Assembly: GCA_963795825.1 (NCBI GenBank) | Contig: CAWCIW010000005.1 | Coordinates: 248,001 to 312,000, forward strand | Reading direction: 5' to 3' | From: BOG-908 sp963795825 | GTDB lineage: Bacteria > Pseudomonadota > Alphaproteobacteria > Acetobacterales > Acetobacteraceae | DNA length: 64,000 nt | Shown: positions 55,380-64,000 of the stretch, piece after piece | How the letters are laid out: each line of letters opens with the position of its first letter | Numbering within the stretch: the stretch's first letter is position 1 | Made by a program: the position numbers and the translations under genes | Notes under the pieces: generated by a model | The model's database searches: none | Seen by the model: the letters and a program-made list of their open reading frames with translations, nothing else | Told to the model about the DNA's origin: nothing

Positions 55380-57721
55380 TGACGCACGCCAAGCGACGCC
55401 AGGGGTTCGCCGGCTGGCTTGCCGCGAGCACCGTGCTGTATGCCGCCGGTTGCACGACGGCGCCGCAATCCCGCCTGTTGCCGCCGCTGCCGCCGCTCGC
55501 CGGCGGGCTGGACAGTGCGACCCCGCGGGTGAACGGCAGCGTGGCCGGCAATCCGCCGCCGCTGCAGGTGGCGGTCAGCAACGGGCCCGGCGTTCTGGTG
55601 GCCTCGCGCGCCGGCACGCCGGGTGCGGGCGGCGGCAGCATCACGCTGGATTTCGCCGATACCGACATACGCGAGGTGGTGGCGCAGATCCTCGGCAACA
55701 CCCTGCATGTGAACTACGCGATCGATCCCTCCGTGCACGGCACGGCGACGTTGCGCACCGTCTCGCCGCTGGCCGAGAGCCAGCTGATACCGGTGCTGCA
55801 GTCGCTGCTGGCGCAGAACGGCGCCACCCTGGTGGCCAATGGCGGGGTGTACCGCGTGTTGCCGACGGCGCTGGCGGGCGGCGTGGCCGGCGGGGCGGGC
55901 ACGGCGGGCGGCATGCTGGTGCCGTTGCGCTACGCCGCGGCCGAGGACCTGGCCAAGGTGTTGCAGCCTTACGTGCAGGGCGGCGCGCGTCTGGTGGCGA
56001 TACCTTCCAGCAACGCGCTGGTGATCGGCGGCGAGCCGGCGCAGCGCGACGCGCTGGTGGAGCTGGTGCGCGCCTTCGATATCGACGTGCTGGCCGGGCA
56101 ATCCTACGCGCTGCTGCCGGTGCCGAACGGGGCGGCCGAGGATTTCGCCGCCGCGCTACAGCAGGCGTTCCGCTCGGAGAAGGGCGCCGCGCTGGCCAGC
56201 CAGATCAAGGTGGTGCCGCTGGCCCGCGTGGATGCGGTGCTGGTGATCACCAGTTCGCCGCGCTACCTGACCGACGCGCGGCGGGTCTATGCCGTGGTGG
56301 AACGCGGGATGCGGCAGACGATGCGCACCTGGCACGTCTATTACATCCAGAACAGCACCGCGCAGGACACCGCCTATATCCTGCAGGAAGCGTTCACGCC
56401 GGACAACGTGACCGCGCAGCCGACGGCGCACGGCCAGGGCCAGCAGACGCAGCAATCCGGGCTGGCGGGTGCGTCGTCGTCGGGCACCAGTTCGACGGGG
56501 AGTTTTGGCGGGACGGGCGCTGGCGGATCTAGCCCTGGCGGCGGGTCCAGCGGCGGCATCGGCGGCAGCGGGGGGAGCACCGGCGGGCTGGGGAGCAGCC
56601 TGTCGGGTGGCTCGTCGGGCGGCGGCACGACCGGGTCGGGCGGGCAGGGGGCGCCCACGCGCGGCGGCGGGTCCGCTGGAGCAAACCCGTTGCTGGGCGG
56701 GCTGTCTTCGTCCGGCGGCGGGCAGGCAAGTGCCAACGCGATGCGCATCATCCCGAACCCGGAGAACAACGCGATCCTGGTATATGCGACCGGCGAGGAG
56801 GAGGCCACGGTCGAGGCGATGTTGCACAAGATCGACATCCTGCCGTTGCAGGTGCGAATCGACGTGATCATCGCCGAGGTTCAGCTCAACGACAATCTCC
56901 AATACGGAACCGAATTCTACTTCCGGCATCATGGCCTGTCGGGCGCCTTCGGCCAGGCGGCCGCGGCGATCCTCGGCGCCGGTTCGACGACCACGGCAAA
57001 CCCCGGATTCTCGTTTGGCGTGTCCGGCGCCAGCGGCGATCTCGTCATCCAGGCGCTGCAGGGCATCTCCACGGTGAAGATATTGTCCTCGCCGGAATTG
57101 CTGGTGCTCGACAACGAGACGGCTTCATTGCAGGTGGGCAATCTCGTGCCCTATCTGTCGGCGCAGACGACAAACCTTGTCTCGGCGAACGATGCCGTGA
57201 CGAACTCGATAAATTACCAGAAAACCGGCGTGATCACCCAGGTGACTCCGCGGGTGAATAGCGGCGGGCTGGTCACGCTCGATATCAGCCAGGAGGTGGC
57301 CGGCATCGCCAACGGCAGCACGACGACGGGCACGGCCGGATCGACGATCAACTCGCCGACTTTCACCGACCGCGCGATCCAGAGCCGCATCGTGGCGCAG
57401 GACGGCCAGACGGTGGGGATTGCCGGGCTGATCACCGACAACGTCACGCGCACCAACAACGGCATACCGATACTCAAGGACATCCCGATCCTGAGTTTCC
57501 TGACGAGCACGCAGACGAATGCGCGCTCCCGCACCGAGCTGCTGGTGCTGCTCACCCCGCACGTGGTGCACAACCAGCGCGACGCGCGCTCGCTGACCGA
57601 CGATCTGCGCGAGCAGCTGCCGCGCGCCGCCTTCGTGCCCTACGAGCTGCAGAGCCTGCCGCGCGGTGGTTCGGACAATCCGCATCTCCGCTTCCAGCAA
57701 AGGCTCGGCGTCGGGCCATAG
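55379..57721 (+). CDS. gspD: Type II secretion secretin (lipoprotein)
   Basis: Outer-membrane secretin of 780 aa, probably lipidated (VLYAAGC lipobox). It has N0-N3 domains (ITLDFADTDIREVVAQIL, then GGEPAQRDALVELVRAFDID), a Gly/Ser-rich linker of about 90 residues (about 365-450), and the secretin domain with VEAMLHKIDILPLQVRIDVI, LSSPELLVLDNETASLQVG, VTPRVNSGGLVTLDISQEVA and a C-terminal IPILKDIPILSFL. ATG at 55379 overlaps the preceding stop (TGATG). The rest of the T2SS (E, F, pseudopilins) is not in the window. Confidence 0.9.
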   Translation: MTHAKRRQGFAGWLAASTVLYAAGCTTAPQSRLLPPLPPLAGGLDSATPRVNGSVAGNPPPLQVAVSNGPGVLVASRAGTPGAGGGSITLDFADTDIREVVAQILGNTLHVNYAIDPSVHGTATLRTVSPLAESQLIPVLQSLLAQNGATLVANGGVYRVLPTALAGGVAGGAGTAGGMLVPLRYAAAEDLAKVLQPYVQGGARLVAIPSSNALVIGGEPAQRDALVELVRAFDIDVLAGQSYALLPVPNGAAEDFAAALQQAFRSEKGAALASQIKVVPLARVDAVLVITSSPRYLTDARRVYAVVERGMRQTMRTWHVYYIQNSTAQDTAYILQEAFTPDNVTAQPTAHGQGQQTQQSGLAGASSSGTSSTGSFGGTGAGGSSPGGGSSGGIGGSGGSTGGLGSSLSGGSSGGGTTGSGGQGAPTRGGGSAGANPLLGGLSSSGGGQASANAMRIIPNPENNAILVYATGEEEATVEAMLHKIDILPLQVRIDVIIAEVQLNDNLQYGTEFYFRHHGLSGAFGQAAAAILGAGSTTTANPGFSFGVSGASGDLVIQALQGISTVKILSSPELLVLDNETASLQVGNLVPYLSAQTTNLVSANDAVTNSINYQKTGVITQVTPRVNSGGLVTLDISQEVAGIANGSTTTGTAGSTINSPTFTDRAIQSRIVAQDGQTVGIAGLITDNVTRTNNGIPILKDIPILSFLTSTQTNARSRTELLVLLTPHVVHNQRDARSLTDDLREQLPRAAFVPYELQSLPRGGSDNPHLRFQQRLGVGP

Positions 57722-57754
57722 ACGAACCGTTCCGTAACAGTTTAAGGGCTGCCG

Positions 57755-58114
57755 ATGTCGGCAGCCCAACTCGTCCAGATCCTTGCGGTAACGATCATGC
57801 TGGCGGCGGGCCAGTTGCTGTTTCGGCGCGCCGCGGTCGGCGTGCCGCCGCTCTCCACGGCAGGCGGTCTGACGGCGCTTCTGACCAGCCCGCTGTTCCT
57901 GTTGGCACTCGCGCTTTACGGGATCGCCACCCTGCTCTGGGTTGGCGTGCTGCAGCAGGTGCCGCTGTCGCGCGCCTACCCGTTTACCGCGCTTGGCTTC
58001 GTCGTCGTGCCGCTCTGCGCCGTGCTGTTCCTGGGCGAGCCGATGGACGCGCGCCTCGCCGCCGGCCTGGCGCTGATCTTCGCCGGCCTGCTGCTCGCGG
58101 GCGCGCGCCGGTGA
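57755..58114 (+). CDS. SMR/EamA-like small membrane protein
   Basis: A 119-aa protein with four hydrophobic helices and the small-multidrug-resistance plan (GQLLFRRAAVGVP, then VPLSRAYPFTALGFVVVPL and VLFLGEPMDARLAAGLALIF). Proteins of this shape next to a polyprenyl-phosphate GT2 act as ArnE/F-like flippase halves for lipid-linked sugars. The stop overlaps the GT2 start (TGATG). Flippase role is inference from the neighbours. Confidence 0.75.
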   Translation: MSAAQLVQILAVTIMLAAGQLLFRRAAVGVPPLSTAGGLTALLTSPLFLLALALYGIATLLWVGVLQQVPLSRAYPFTALGFVVVPLCAVLFLGEPMDARLAAGLALIFAGLLLAGARR

Positions 58115-59164
58115 TGCCCGACCGGCCGGCGGCCGCCGGCGCGATGCAGGATGTGTCGGTGCCCACGGGCCTCGTCCGGCGCCCGCGGGAGATCGTCGTG
58201 GTCATCCCCTGCTACCGCGTCGCCGATCAGATCTTGCCGCTGCTCGCCGCCATCGGCCCCGAAGTCGCGCGAATCGATCTGCGTCGACGATGCCTGTCCG
58301 GACCATAGCGGCCGCGTGGTGGAGCAGGGCTGCCGCGACCCCCGCGTGCAGGTGCTGCGCCATGCCAGAAACGGCGGCGTCGGCGCTGCAATGGTAACCG
58401 GATTCGCCGAAGCCCTGCGCCACGGCGCCGCGGTGATCATCAAGCTGGACGGCGACGGGCAGATGGACCCGGCGCTGATCGCCGGCCTGGCGGCCCCGGT
58501 GCTGGCGGGCCAGGCAGATTACGCCAAGGGCAACCGGTTCTTCTCGCCCGAGACGGTGAGCGGCATGCCGGCCGCGCGGCTGTTCGGCAACGCCGTGCTC
58601 AGCTTCATGACCAAGTTCTCCACCGGCTACTGGTCGATCTTCGACCCGACGAACGGCTTCCTGGCGATCGATTCCGGCGTGCTGCGCCTGGTGCCGCTGG
58701 CCAAGCTGGCGCCGCGCTACTTCTTCGAGAGCGACCTGCTGTTCCGCCTCAGCGTGATACGTGCCGTGGTGGCCGACGTGCCGATGCAGGCGCGCTACGG
58801 CGCCGAGCAGAGCAATCTGCGCATCGGCCGCGTGGTGGGCCCGTTCCTGGCGGGCCATGCGCGCAACTTCGCCAAGCGCGTGTTCTACGGCTATTTCCTG
58901 CGCGACTTCCACGCGGCCTCGCTGGAGCTGGTGGTGGGCATCTGCGCCGTGCTGTTCGGCGTGGTGGTGGGCAGCGCCAACTGGCTGCACTCCGCGCATA
59001 TCCACCGCGCCACACCCGCCGGCAGCGTGATGCTGGCAGCCCTGCCGCTGTTCGTGGGCATACAATTGCTCCTGGCGTTCCTGAACTTCGACATCGCGAC
59101 GGAGCCCGCGCGGCCGATCCAGCGCAGCGTGCGCCAGCTGGCGGCTGCAGGCGACAGGCCTTGA
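58114..59164 (+). CDS. Glycosyltransferase family 2, dolichyl-phosphate-mannosyltransferase type, one apparent frameshift
   Basis: About 350 aa: a GT-A domain (IVVVIPCYRVADQILPLLAA, VDDACPDHSG, HARNGGVGAAMVTGF, IIKLDGDGQMDP, FFESDLLFRLSV) and two C-terminal membrane helices (LELVVGICAVLFGVVVGSAN, LAALPLFVGIQLLLAFLNF). It would charge a polyprenyl phosphate with a sugar, like GtrB or ArnC. Near 58277 one extra base (ATC-G-ATC) breaks the frame before ICVDDACPD. Start ATG 58114. Its stop overlaps the following TTG start. Confidence 0.85.
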
Positions 59165-60480
59165 TCACGCCCCGTTTTCTGGCCGCCCTCTACGCCCTGT
59201 ACGGCATGCTGGCGGTGCTTCTGCTGGCGGTGCTCATGCCGCCCTACCAGAATGCCGACGAGCCGGCGCATCTGGTGCGCGCCGACCAGATCTCGCACGG
59301 CGGCTGGCTCGCCCGCGGGGAGCCCGACGCCCCGGCTTTGATCGACGCCGGCATACTGGCGGGCGTGCTGCAGTTCGGCCCCCTCTTCAACCACGTCCAG
59401 CCGCACACCTCGCGCGACCTGTACGGCCCGGTCGGCTGGGGCACCCGCGTGCGGGCGGCCTACCCCACGAGCGCCGTCTATCCGCCCGGCTTCTATCTTC
59501 CGGCGGCGGCGGCACTGGCAGTCGGGCGGCGCAACCACCTCACCGTGTTGCCGGCGATCGAGCTGGCGCGCGCGGCCGGCGGGCTGGCCGCGGTGGCGGT
59601 GGGCGCGCTCGCCATCGCACTCGCCGGGCCGGCAGGGGTGTGGCTGTTCGCCGTGCTCACGCTGCCGATGGCGCTGGCCCAGGCCGCCGCGGTGGGGCAG
59701 GACGGGCTGATGATCGCGGTCAGCGGGCTGGCCGCCGCCTGCCTGGTCCGGCTGCAGCAGCCTTCCGCGCCACATCGCGGCCTGCTGTTCGCGACCTTAT
59801 GCGTGGCGCTGATACTCGTGGGCCAGGCCCGCCCGCCTTACGTGGCGCTGGCGGCATTGCCGCTGGCGGCCGGGGTGCGTCGGTCGTGGCGGGTGGCGGG
59901 ATGCGTCGCGGTGCTGGCCGGCATCCTGGCGTGGTGCGTGGTGAGCCTGCACGCGAGCGGCATCGATGTCGGGCACTTCAACGGGGCCGACGCGCATGCC
60001 CAGGCGATGGGTCTGCTGCGGGCGCCCTGGCGGCTGCCGGTCCTGCTGGCCGATACGCTCGCCGCCTGTGGCGAGACCTACCGCGAGCAGTTCATCGGCG
60101 TGCTCGGCTGGCTCGATGTTCACATGCCCGTCGCCTATCGGACCGCGGCAGGGGTGGCGCTGGTCTGGGCGGCCGCCTGCAGCCTGCTCGGCGGGCGTGT
60201 GTGGCTGGGCTGGCGACGCGCGCTGCTATGCGCCGGCGTGCTGCTGGCCGCGATGACGGGCGTTTTCATCATGCAGTACCTCACCTGGTCGAAGCCTGGC
60301 GCGGCGCTGGTGGACGGTGTGCAGGGGCGGTATTTCCTGCCCGCGGCGATGCTTGCCGGCGTGCTGCTGGCGCGCCGCGCGCCGGGGAGGATCGGCTTGA
60401 TCGCCTGGCCGGTGCTGCTGTTTCCCGTGGCGACGATCGTCGTGATGATGCACCGGATCACGCTGCGGTATTATTTCTAG
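59161..60480 (+). CDS. DUF2142-like polytopic membrane protein
   Basis: A 439-aa protein with about ten membrane helices. The MPPYQNADEPAHLVRADQIS segment after the first helix is the DUF2142 signature and resembles the acidic motif of GT-C glycosyltransferases that use lipid-linked sugars. It starts at TTG 59161, overlapping the GT2 stop. Together with the SMR-like protein and GT2 it makes a three-gene lipid-linked glycosylation unit; it would be the final transferase onto an envelope acceptor. The acceptor is unknown. Confidence 0.75.
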   Translation: MITPRFLAALYALYGMLAVLLLAVLMPPYQNADEPAHLVRADQISHGGWLARGEPDAPALIDAGILAGVLQFGPLFNHVQPHTSRDLYGPVGWGTRVRAAYPTSAVYPPGFYLPAAAALAVGRRNHLTVLPAIELARAAGGLAAVAVGALAIALAGPAGVWLFAVLTLPMALAQAAAVGQDGLMIAVSGLAAACLVRLQQPSAPHRGLLFATLCVALILVGQARPPYVALAALPLAAGVRRSWRVAGCVAVLAGILAWCVVSLHASGIDVGHFNGADAHAQAMGLLRAPWRLPVLLADTLAACGETYREQFIGVLGWLDVHMPVAYRTAAGVALVWAAACSLLGGRVWLGWRRALLCAGVLLAAMTGVFIMQYLTWSKPGAALVDGVQGRYFLPAAMLAGVLLARRAPGRIGLIAWPVLLFPVATIVVMMHRITLRYYF

Positions 60481-60548
60481 CCGAGGCAAGCCGCCGTCGT
60501 GCCAGGAAATGCGCCAGCAGGAAGAGCCGGACGCCGATGCAGCCGTCG

Positions 60549-60597
60549 CAGCAAAAGCTTTTTGGTCCTTTTTCTCGAAAAAGGACTGCTTGCTTGC
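60549..60597 (+). repeat. Solo palindromic arm (GGTCC type) before dnaE
   Basis: AGCAAAAGCTTTTTGGTCC, TTTTTCTCGAAAAA, GGACTGCTTGCTTGC. It lies 27 bases upstream of the dnaE start and 68 bases after the DUF2142 gene. Confidence 0.8.
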
Positions 60598-60623
60598 TAC
60601 CCTGCCTGGCCTAATTTCCCCGG

Positions 60624-63600
60624 ATGCCCAGCTTCGTCCACCTGCGAGTCCACTCCGCCTACTCCCTGAGCGAAGGTGCGATAAAACCCGACCGTATCGC
60701 CACCCTGGCGCGCGAGGCCGGCATGCCCGCCGTTGCCATCACGGACACCGGAAACCTGTTCGGCGCCCTCGAATTCTCCCAGTACTGCACGGCCCAAGGC
60801 GTGCAGCCGATCATCGGCTGCCAGGTGAGCCTGGCCCGTAACGGCGGGGCGGACCCGGTGGTGCTGCTGGCGCAGGATGCCACCGGCCTGGCCAACCTCC
60901 AGCGCCTGTCCTCGGCCGGGTTCCTCACCAGCGATCCCGCCGCTCCGCAGCTCGATTTCGACGTGGTGGCCGGGCAGGCGGAAGGGCTGATGCTGCTCAC
61001 CGGCGGCACCCGCGGTCCCTTAGCGCGCCTGCTGGCGGAGGGGCGCGAGCCTGAGGCCTCGGCGCTGCTCGCGCGCATGCGGGAGGCGTTCGGCGACCGG
61101 CTGGCGGTGGAACTGCACCGGCACGGCCTGCCGGTGGAGCAGGCGATCGAGCCCGGGCTGATCGGGCTGGCGGACCGCTTCGGCGTGCCGCTGGTGGCCA
61201 CCAACGAGTGCTTCTTCGCTACGCCCGCGATGCACGAGGCGCATGATGCGCTGCTGTGCATCGCCGAGGCGCGCCTGCTCAGCGAAAAGGACCGCAGGCG
61301 CGTCACGCCGGAGCATTACTTCAAGTCGGCGGCGCAGATGCGCGCGCTGTTCGCGGACCTGCCGGAAGCCTGCGACAACACGCTGGCGATCGCGCGCGGC
61401 TGCGCCGTCATGGCCGAGACCCGCAAGCCGCTGCTGCCGCAATGCCCCAAGGTGCGCCCCGGCAGCACCGAGGCGGAGACTCTGGCGGCGATGGCGCAAG
61501 AGGGCCTGGTGCGCCGGATGGACGCGATCGGCGCCGACGCCACACAGCGCGCGCGCTATGCCGAGCGGCTTGACTACGAGCTCGGCGTGATCGCGCGCAT
61601 GGGGTTTCCCGGCTATTTCCTGATCGTCGCGGATTTCATCCAGTGGGCGAAGGCGCAGGGCATACCGGTGGGGCCTGGGCGCGGGTCGGGTGCGGGGTCG
61701 GTCGCCGCCTGGGCGCTGACGATCACCGATCTCGACCCGCTGCGTTTTGATTTGCTGTTCGAGCGTTTTCTCAATCCCGAGCGCGTGTCGATGCCGGACT
61801 TCGACATCGATTTCTGTCAGAACAGGCGCGACGAGGTGATCAATTACGTGCGTCGCGAATACGGCGACGACCGCGTGGCGCAGATCATCACGTTCGGAAA
61901 GTTGCAGGCCCGCGCTGCGGTTCGTGACGTCGGGCGCGTGCTCGGCATGCCGTATGGCCAGGTGAACCGGGTGGCGGAGCTGATACCGAACAATCCCGCC
62001 AAACCGTGCACGTTGCGCGAGGCTGTGGCCGGCGAGAAGCGGTTGCAGGAAATGCGCGATGGCGAAGAAGCCATACGCCGCCTGCTGGAAATCGCGATGC
62101 AGGTGGAGGGGCTGTACCGCCACGCAAGCACGCATGCCGCCGGCCTGGTGATCGGCGACCGCAAGCTCGTTGATCTGGTGCCGATGTATCGCGATCCGCG
62201 CGAGGGCACGCTGGTGACGCAGTACAACATGAAATGGGTGGAGCAGGCTGGGCTCGTCAAGTTCGATTTCCTTGGCCTCACCACGCTGACGATCCTGCAG
62301 CGCGCGGTGGAGTTCTTACGCGGGTTGGGCGTGCAGGTTGATCTGGAAACGCTGCCGCTCGACGATGCGCGCACCTATGCGATGCTGCAGAAGGGTGATG
62401 CGGGCGGCGTGTTCCAGTTCGAGTCGCCGGGCATGCGCGACGTGTTGCGGCAGATGCGCCCGGACCGGCTGGAGGATCTGATCGCCGCGGTGGCGCTCTA
62501 CCGGCCCGGCCCGATGGCCAACATCCCTGATTACTGCAAGCGAAAACACGGCGAGGCGTGGCAGCCGCCGCATGAGGAACTGCGCGAGATCCTGGGCGAG
62601 ACCTACGGCATCATGGTCTATCAGGAACAGGTGATGCAGATCGCCCAGAAGATGGGCGGCTACTCGCTCGGCGCCGCCGACCTGCTGCGCCGCGCGATGG
62701 GCAAGAAGATACGCGCGGAGATGGATGCGCAGCGCCAGGTGTTCACCAGCGGTGCTGTTGGGCGCGGCATACCGGAGGGCAAGGCCGTCGAGGTGTTCGA
62801 CCTGATGGCGAAGTTCGCCGATTACGGCTTCAACAAAAGCCACGCGGCGGCGTACGCGCTGGTGTCGTACCAGACGGCGTGGATGAAGGCCAACCACCCG
62901 GCGGCGTTCCTGGCCGCCTGTATGTCACTGGCCATGGGCAACACCGACAAGCTGGCGGCGTTGCGCCAGGAGGCCGAGCGCATGGGATTGCGCGTGTTGC
63001 CGCCGTCGGTGGCGGCGAGCGGCGCGGATTTCCGGGTGGAGGCGCTGCCGGACGGCACGTTGGCGATACGCTACGCGCTGGCGGCCATCAAGAAAGTCGG
63101 GTTCGCGGCGATGCAGTCGGTGGAGGCCGCGCGTGGCACGCGGCCGTTCAAGGACGTGTCGGATTTCGCCGCGCGCATCGATGCGCGCCAGGTGACGAAG
63201 ATGCAGCTCGAGAACCTGGCGCGCGCCGGCGCCTTCGACATGCTGGATGCCAACCGCGCGCGGCTTTTCGCCGGGGCCGAGACGATCTGGCGCAGCGCGC
63301 TGGCCCGCGCCGAAGAGGCCGCCAGCGGGCAGATCGGGCTGTTCGGCGGGGCAGGGCCGGAGCGGCTTCGGCTGCCGGCCGTCGATGACTGGCCGGACAT
63401 GGAAAAGCTCGGCTATGAGGCCGAAGCGGTGGGCTTCCACCTGACCGCGCACCCGCTGGACGGCTATGCGGGCCTGCTGAAGCGGCTCGGCACGGTGCCC
63501 ACCACCCAGTTGCAGGCGCGCGCCGAGGCGGGCGGCGCGCGGGTGCGCATTGCCGGCTGCCTGGTGGGCTCCAAGGAGCGCACCACGAAATCCGGCAGCC

Positions 63601-64000
63601 GCATGGCGTGGATCACGCTGTCGGATGCGGTGGGCTCCTGCGAGGTGACGTTGTTCAGCGAGGCGCTCGGCGCCGCCCGGCCGCATCTGACCGCCGGCGC
63701 GGCCCTGCTGGTGACCGCGGACATACGCATCGAGGGCGAGGCCTTGCGCATCACCGCGCAGGAGGTGGTGAGCCTGGAAAAGGCGGCGGCCGATGCCGGC
63801 GCCGGCATGCGCATCTGGCTGAAGCAGACCGAGGCGGTGCCGCATATACGCGCGCTGCTGGAGCGCGAGGGGCGCGGGCGCGGCGCGATCAGCCTGATGC
63901 CGATGCTCGACGGCCCGGAGGTGGAGATCATGCTGCCTGGCCGGTTCGCGGTGACGGCGCGGCTGCGCCAGGCGCTCAAGATGATCAGCGGCGTGGAGCG
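60624..64000 (+). CDS. dnaE: DNA polymerase III alpha subunit, 3' end off the window
   Basis: Replicative polymerase catalytic subunit. About 1,125 codons are present and some tens of residues are missing at the right edge. Order: PHP domain from the N-terminus (FVHLRVHSAYSLSEGAI), palm with GPGRGSGAGSVAAWAL and the catalytic Asp pair in MPDFDIDFCQ, then HASTHAAGLVIGDR, LYRPGPMANIPDYCKRKHG, MVYQEQVMQIAQKMGGYS, fingers and helix-hairpin region, and an OB fold (GARVRIAGCLVGSKERTTKS). The ATG at 60624 follows CCCCGG with no strong ribosome site. Single intact frame. Confidence 0.95.
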   Translation, partial: MPSFVHLRVHSAYSLSEGAIKPDRIATLAREAGMPAVAITDTGNLFGALEFSQYCTAQGVQPIIGCQVSLARNGGADPVVLLAQDATGLANLQRLSSAGFLTSDPAAPQLDFDVVAGQAEGLMLLTGGTRGPLARLLAEGREPEASALLARMREAFGDRLAVELHRHGLPVEQAIEPGLIGLADRFGVPLVATNECFFATPAMHEAHDALLCIAEARLLSEKDRRRVTPEHYFKSAAQMRALFADLPEACDNTLAIARGCAVMAETRKPLLPQCPKVRPGSTEAETLAAMAQEGLVRRMDAIGADATQRARYAERLDYELGVIARMGFPGYFLIVADFIQWAKAQGIPVGPGRGSGAGSVAAWALTITDLDPLRFDLLFERFLNPERVSMPDFDIDFCQNRRDEVINYVRREYGDDRVAQIITFGKLQARAAVRDVGRVLGMPYGQVNRVAELIPNNPAKPCTLREAVAGEKRLQEMRDGEEAIRRLLEIAMQVEGLYRHASTHAAGLVIGDRKLVDLVPMYRDPREGTLVTQYNMKWVEQAGLVKFDFLGLTTLTILQRAVEFLRGLGVQVDLETLPLDDARTYAMLQKGDAGGVFQFESPGMRDVLRQMRPDRLEDLIAAVALYRPGPMANIPDYCKRKHGEAWQPPHEELREILGETYGIMVYQEQVMQIAQKMGGYSLGAADLLRRAMGKKIRAEMDAQRQVFTSGAVGRGIPEGKAVEVFDLMAKFADYGFNKSHAAAYALVSYQTAWMKANHPAAFLAACMSLAMGNTDKLAALRQEAERMGLRVLPPSVAASGADFRVEALPDGTLAIRYALAAIKKVGFAAMQSVEAARGTRPFKDVSDFAARIDARQVTKMQLENLARAGAFDMLDANRARLFAGAETIWRSALARAEEAASGQIGLFGGAGPERLRLPAVDDWPDMEKLGYEAEAVGFHLTAHPLDGYAGLLKRLGTVPTTQLQARAEAGGARVRIAGCLVGSKERTTKSGSRMAWITLSDAVGSCEVTLFSEALGAARPHLTAGAALLVTADIRIEGEALRITAQEVVSLEKAAADAGAGMRIWLKQTEAVPHIRALLEREGRGRGAISLMPMLDGPEVEIMLPGRFAVTARLRQALKMISGVE

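Noticed and set aside
2970..60597. The repeats as a CRISPR array
   Set aside because: Copies are kilobases apart, inverted and without spacer-sized regular spacing, and no cas gene is present.
2970..60597. All repeat arms as ordinary Rho-independent terminators
   Set aside because: The stem is mostly A/T with no U-tract after it, copies lie inside operons and at 5' ends, and many are paired around a conserved core. Some may terminate, but that does not explain the family.

Overview
This is a GC-rich chromosomal window that looks like an alphaproteobacterium, most probably Acetobacteraceae (Rhodospirillales). The basis is a 6S RNA immediately downstream of zapA, the cell-wall order mltB-rlpA-dacA-tmk, IorAB-type periplasmic molybdenum oxidoreductase genes, NodT-type RND efflux sets and DcaP-like porins. 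I see no tRNA, rRNA, CRISPR array, prophage or transposase gene. The family placement is inference from gene content.

Layout. 1-1.5 kb: biotin genes bioF-bioD (minus). 1.6-2.9 kb: a secreted beta-repeat protein. 3.0-6.3 kb: thiE, class I aldolase, a hypothetical gene, a small coiled-coil gene, zapA and 6S RNA. 6.5-9.4 kb: a DNA-repair-like cluster (pdeM, photolyase, phosphoesterase). 9.6-12.3 kb: an efflux outer-membrane factor and adaptor without a pump. 12.6-13.6 kb: a PEP-CTERM protein and a small membrane protein. 13.7-19.7 kb: two paralogous porins flanking a LolA-like lipoprotein, glucokinase and an OmpA-domain protein. 20-26 kb: a complete RND set (pump, adaptor, OMF). 26-31.1 kb: a YfiR-like protein, TonB-dependent receptor and MHYT-like/PAS/GGDEF/EAL protein. 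31.1-34.6 kb: a class A beta-lactamase, an AtoE-like transporter and LpxR. 34.8-38.7 kb: mltB, rlpA, dacA, tmk. 38.9-44.3 kb: a hybrid histidine kinase and iorAB. 44.5-48.1 kb: a methyltransferase, an EpsB-type sugar transferase and moaA. 48.1-52.6 kb: an RND pump and adaptor without an OMF. 52.9-57.7 kb: type II secretion genes L, M, N/C and D. 57.8-60.5 kb: an SMR-like / GT2 / DUF2142 glycosylation operon. 60.6 kb to the edge: dnaE, cut by the window end.

The most striking non-coding feature is a family of AT-rich palindromic repeats. Twenty-five arms occur in 64 kb: eight composite elements of about 125-180 bp (two inverted arms around a GC-rich core) and nine solo arms. They sit in intergenic gaps, including gaps inside operons. 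One has landed on the 5' end of an efflux OMF gene, so that the repeat now encodes most of its signal peptide.

The second recurrent feature is frameshifts: about 21 single-base shifts in ten genes, mostly apparent +1 insertions, in frames that are otherwise fully conserved. This looks more like sequencing or assembly error than decay, but it decides whether the 20-23 kb pump and mltB are functional.

Functionally the window is dominated by the cell envelope: efflux, porins, secretion, peptidoglycan and lipid A remodelling, exopolysaccharide and surface glycosylation, plus one candidate outer-membrane-to-c-di-GMP signalling operon.
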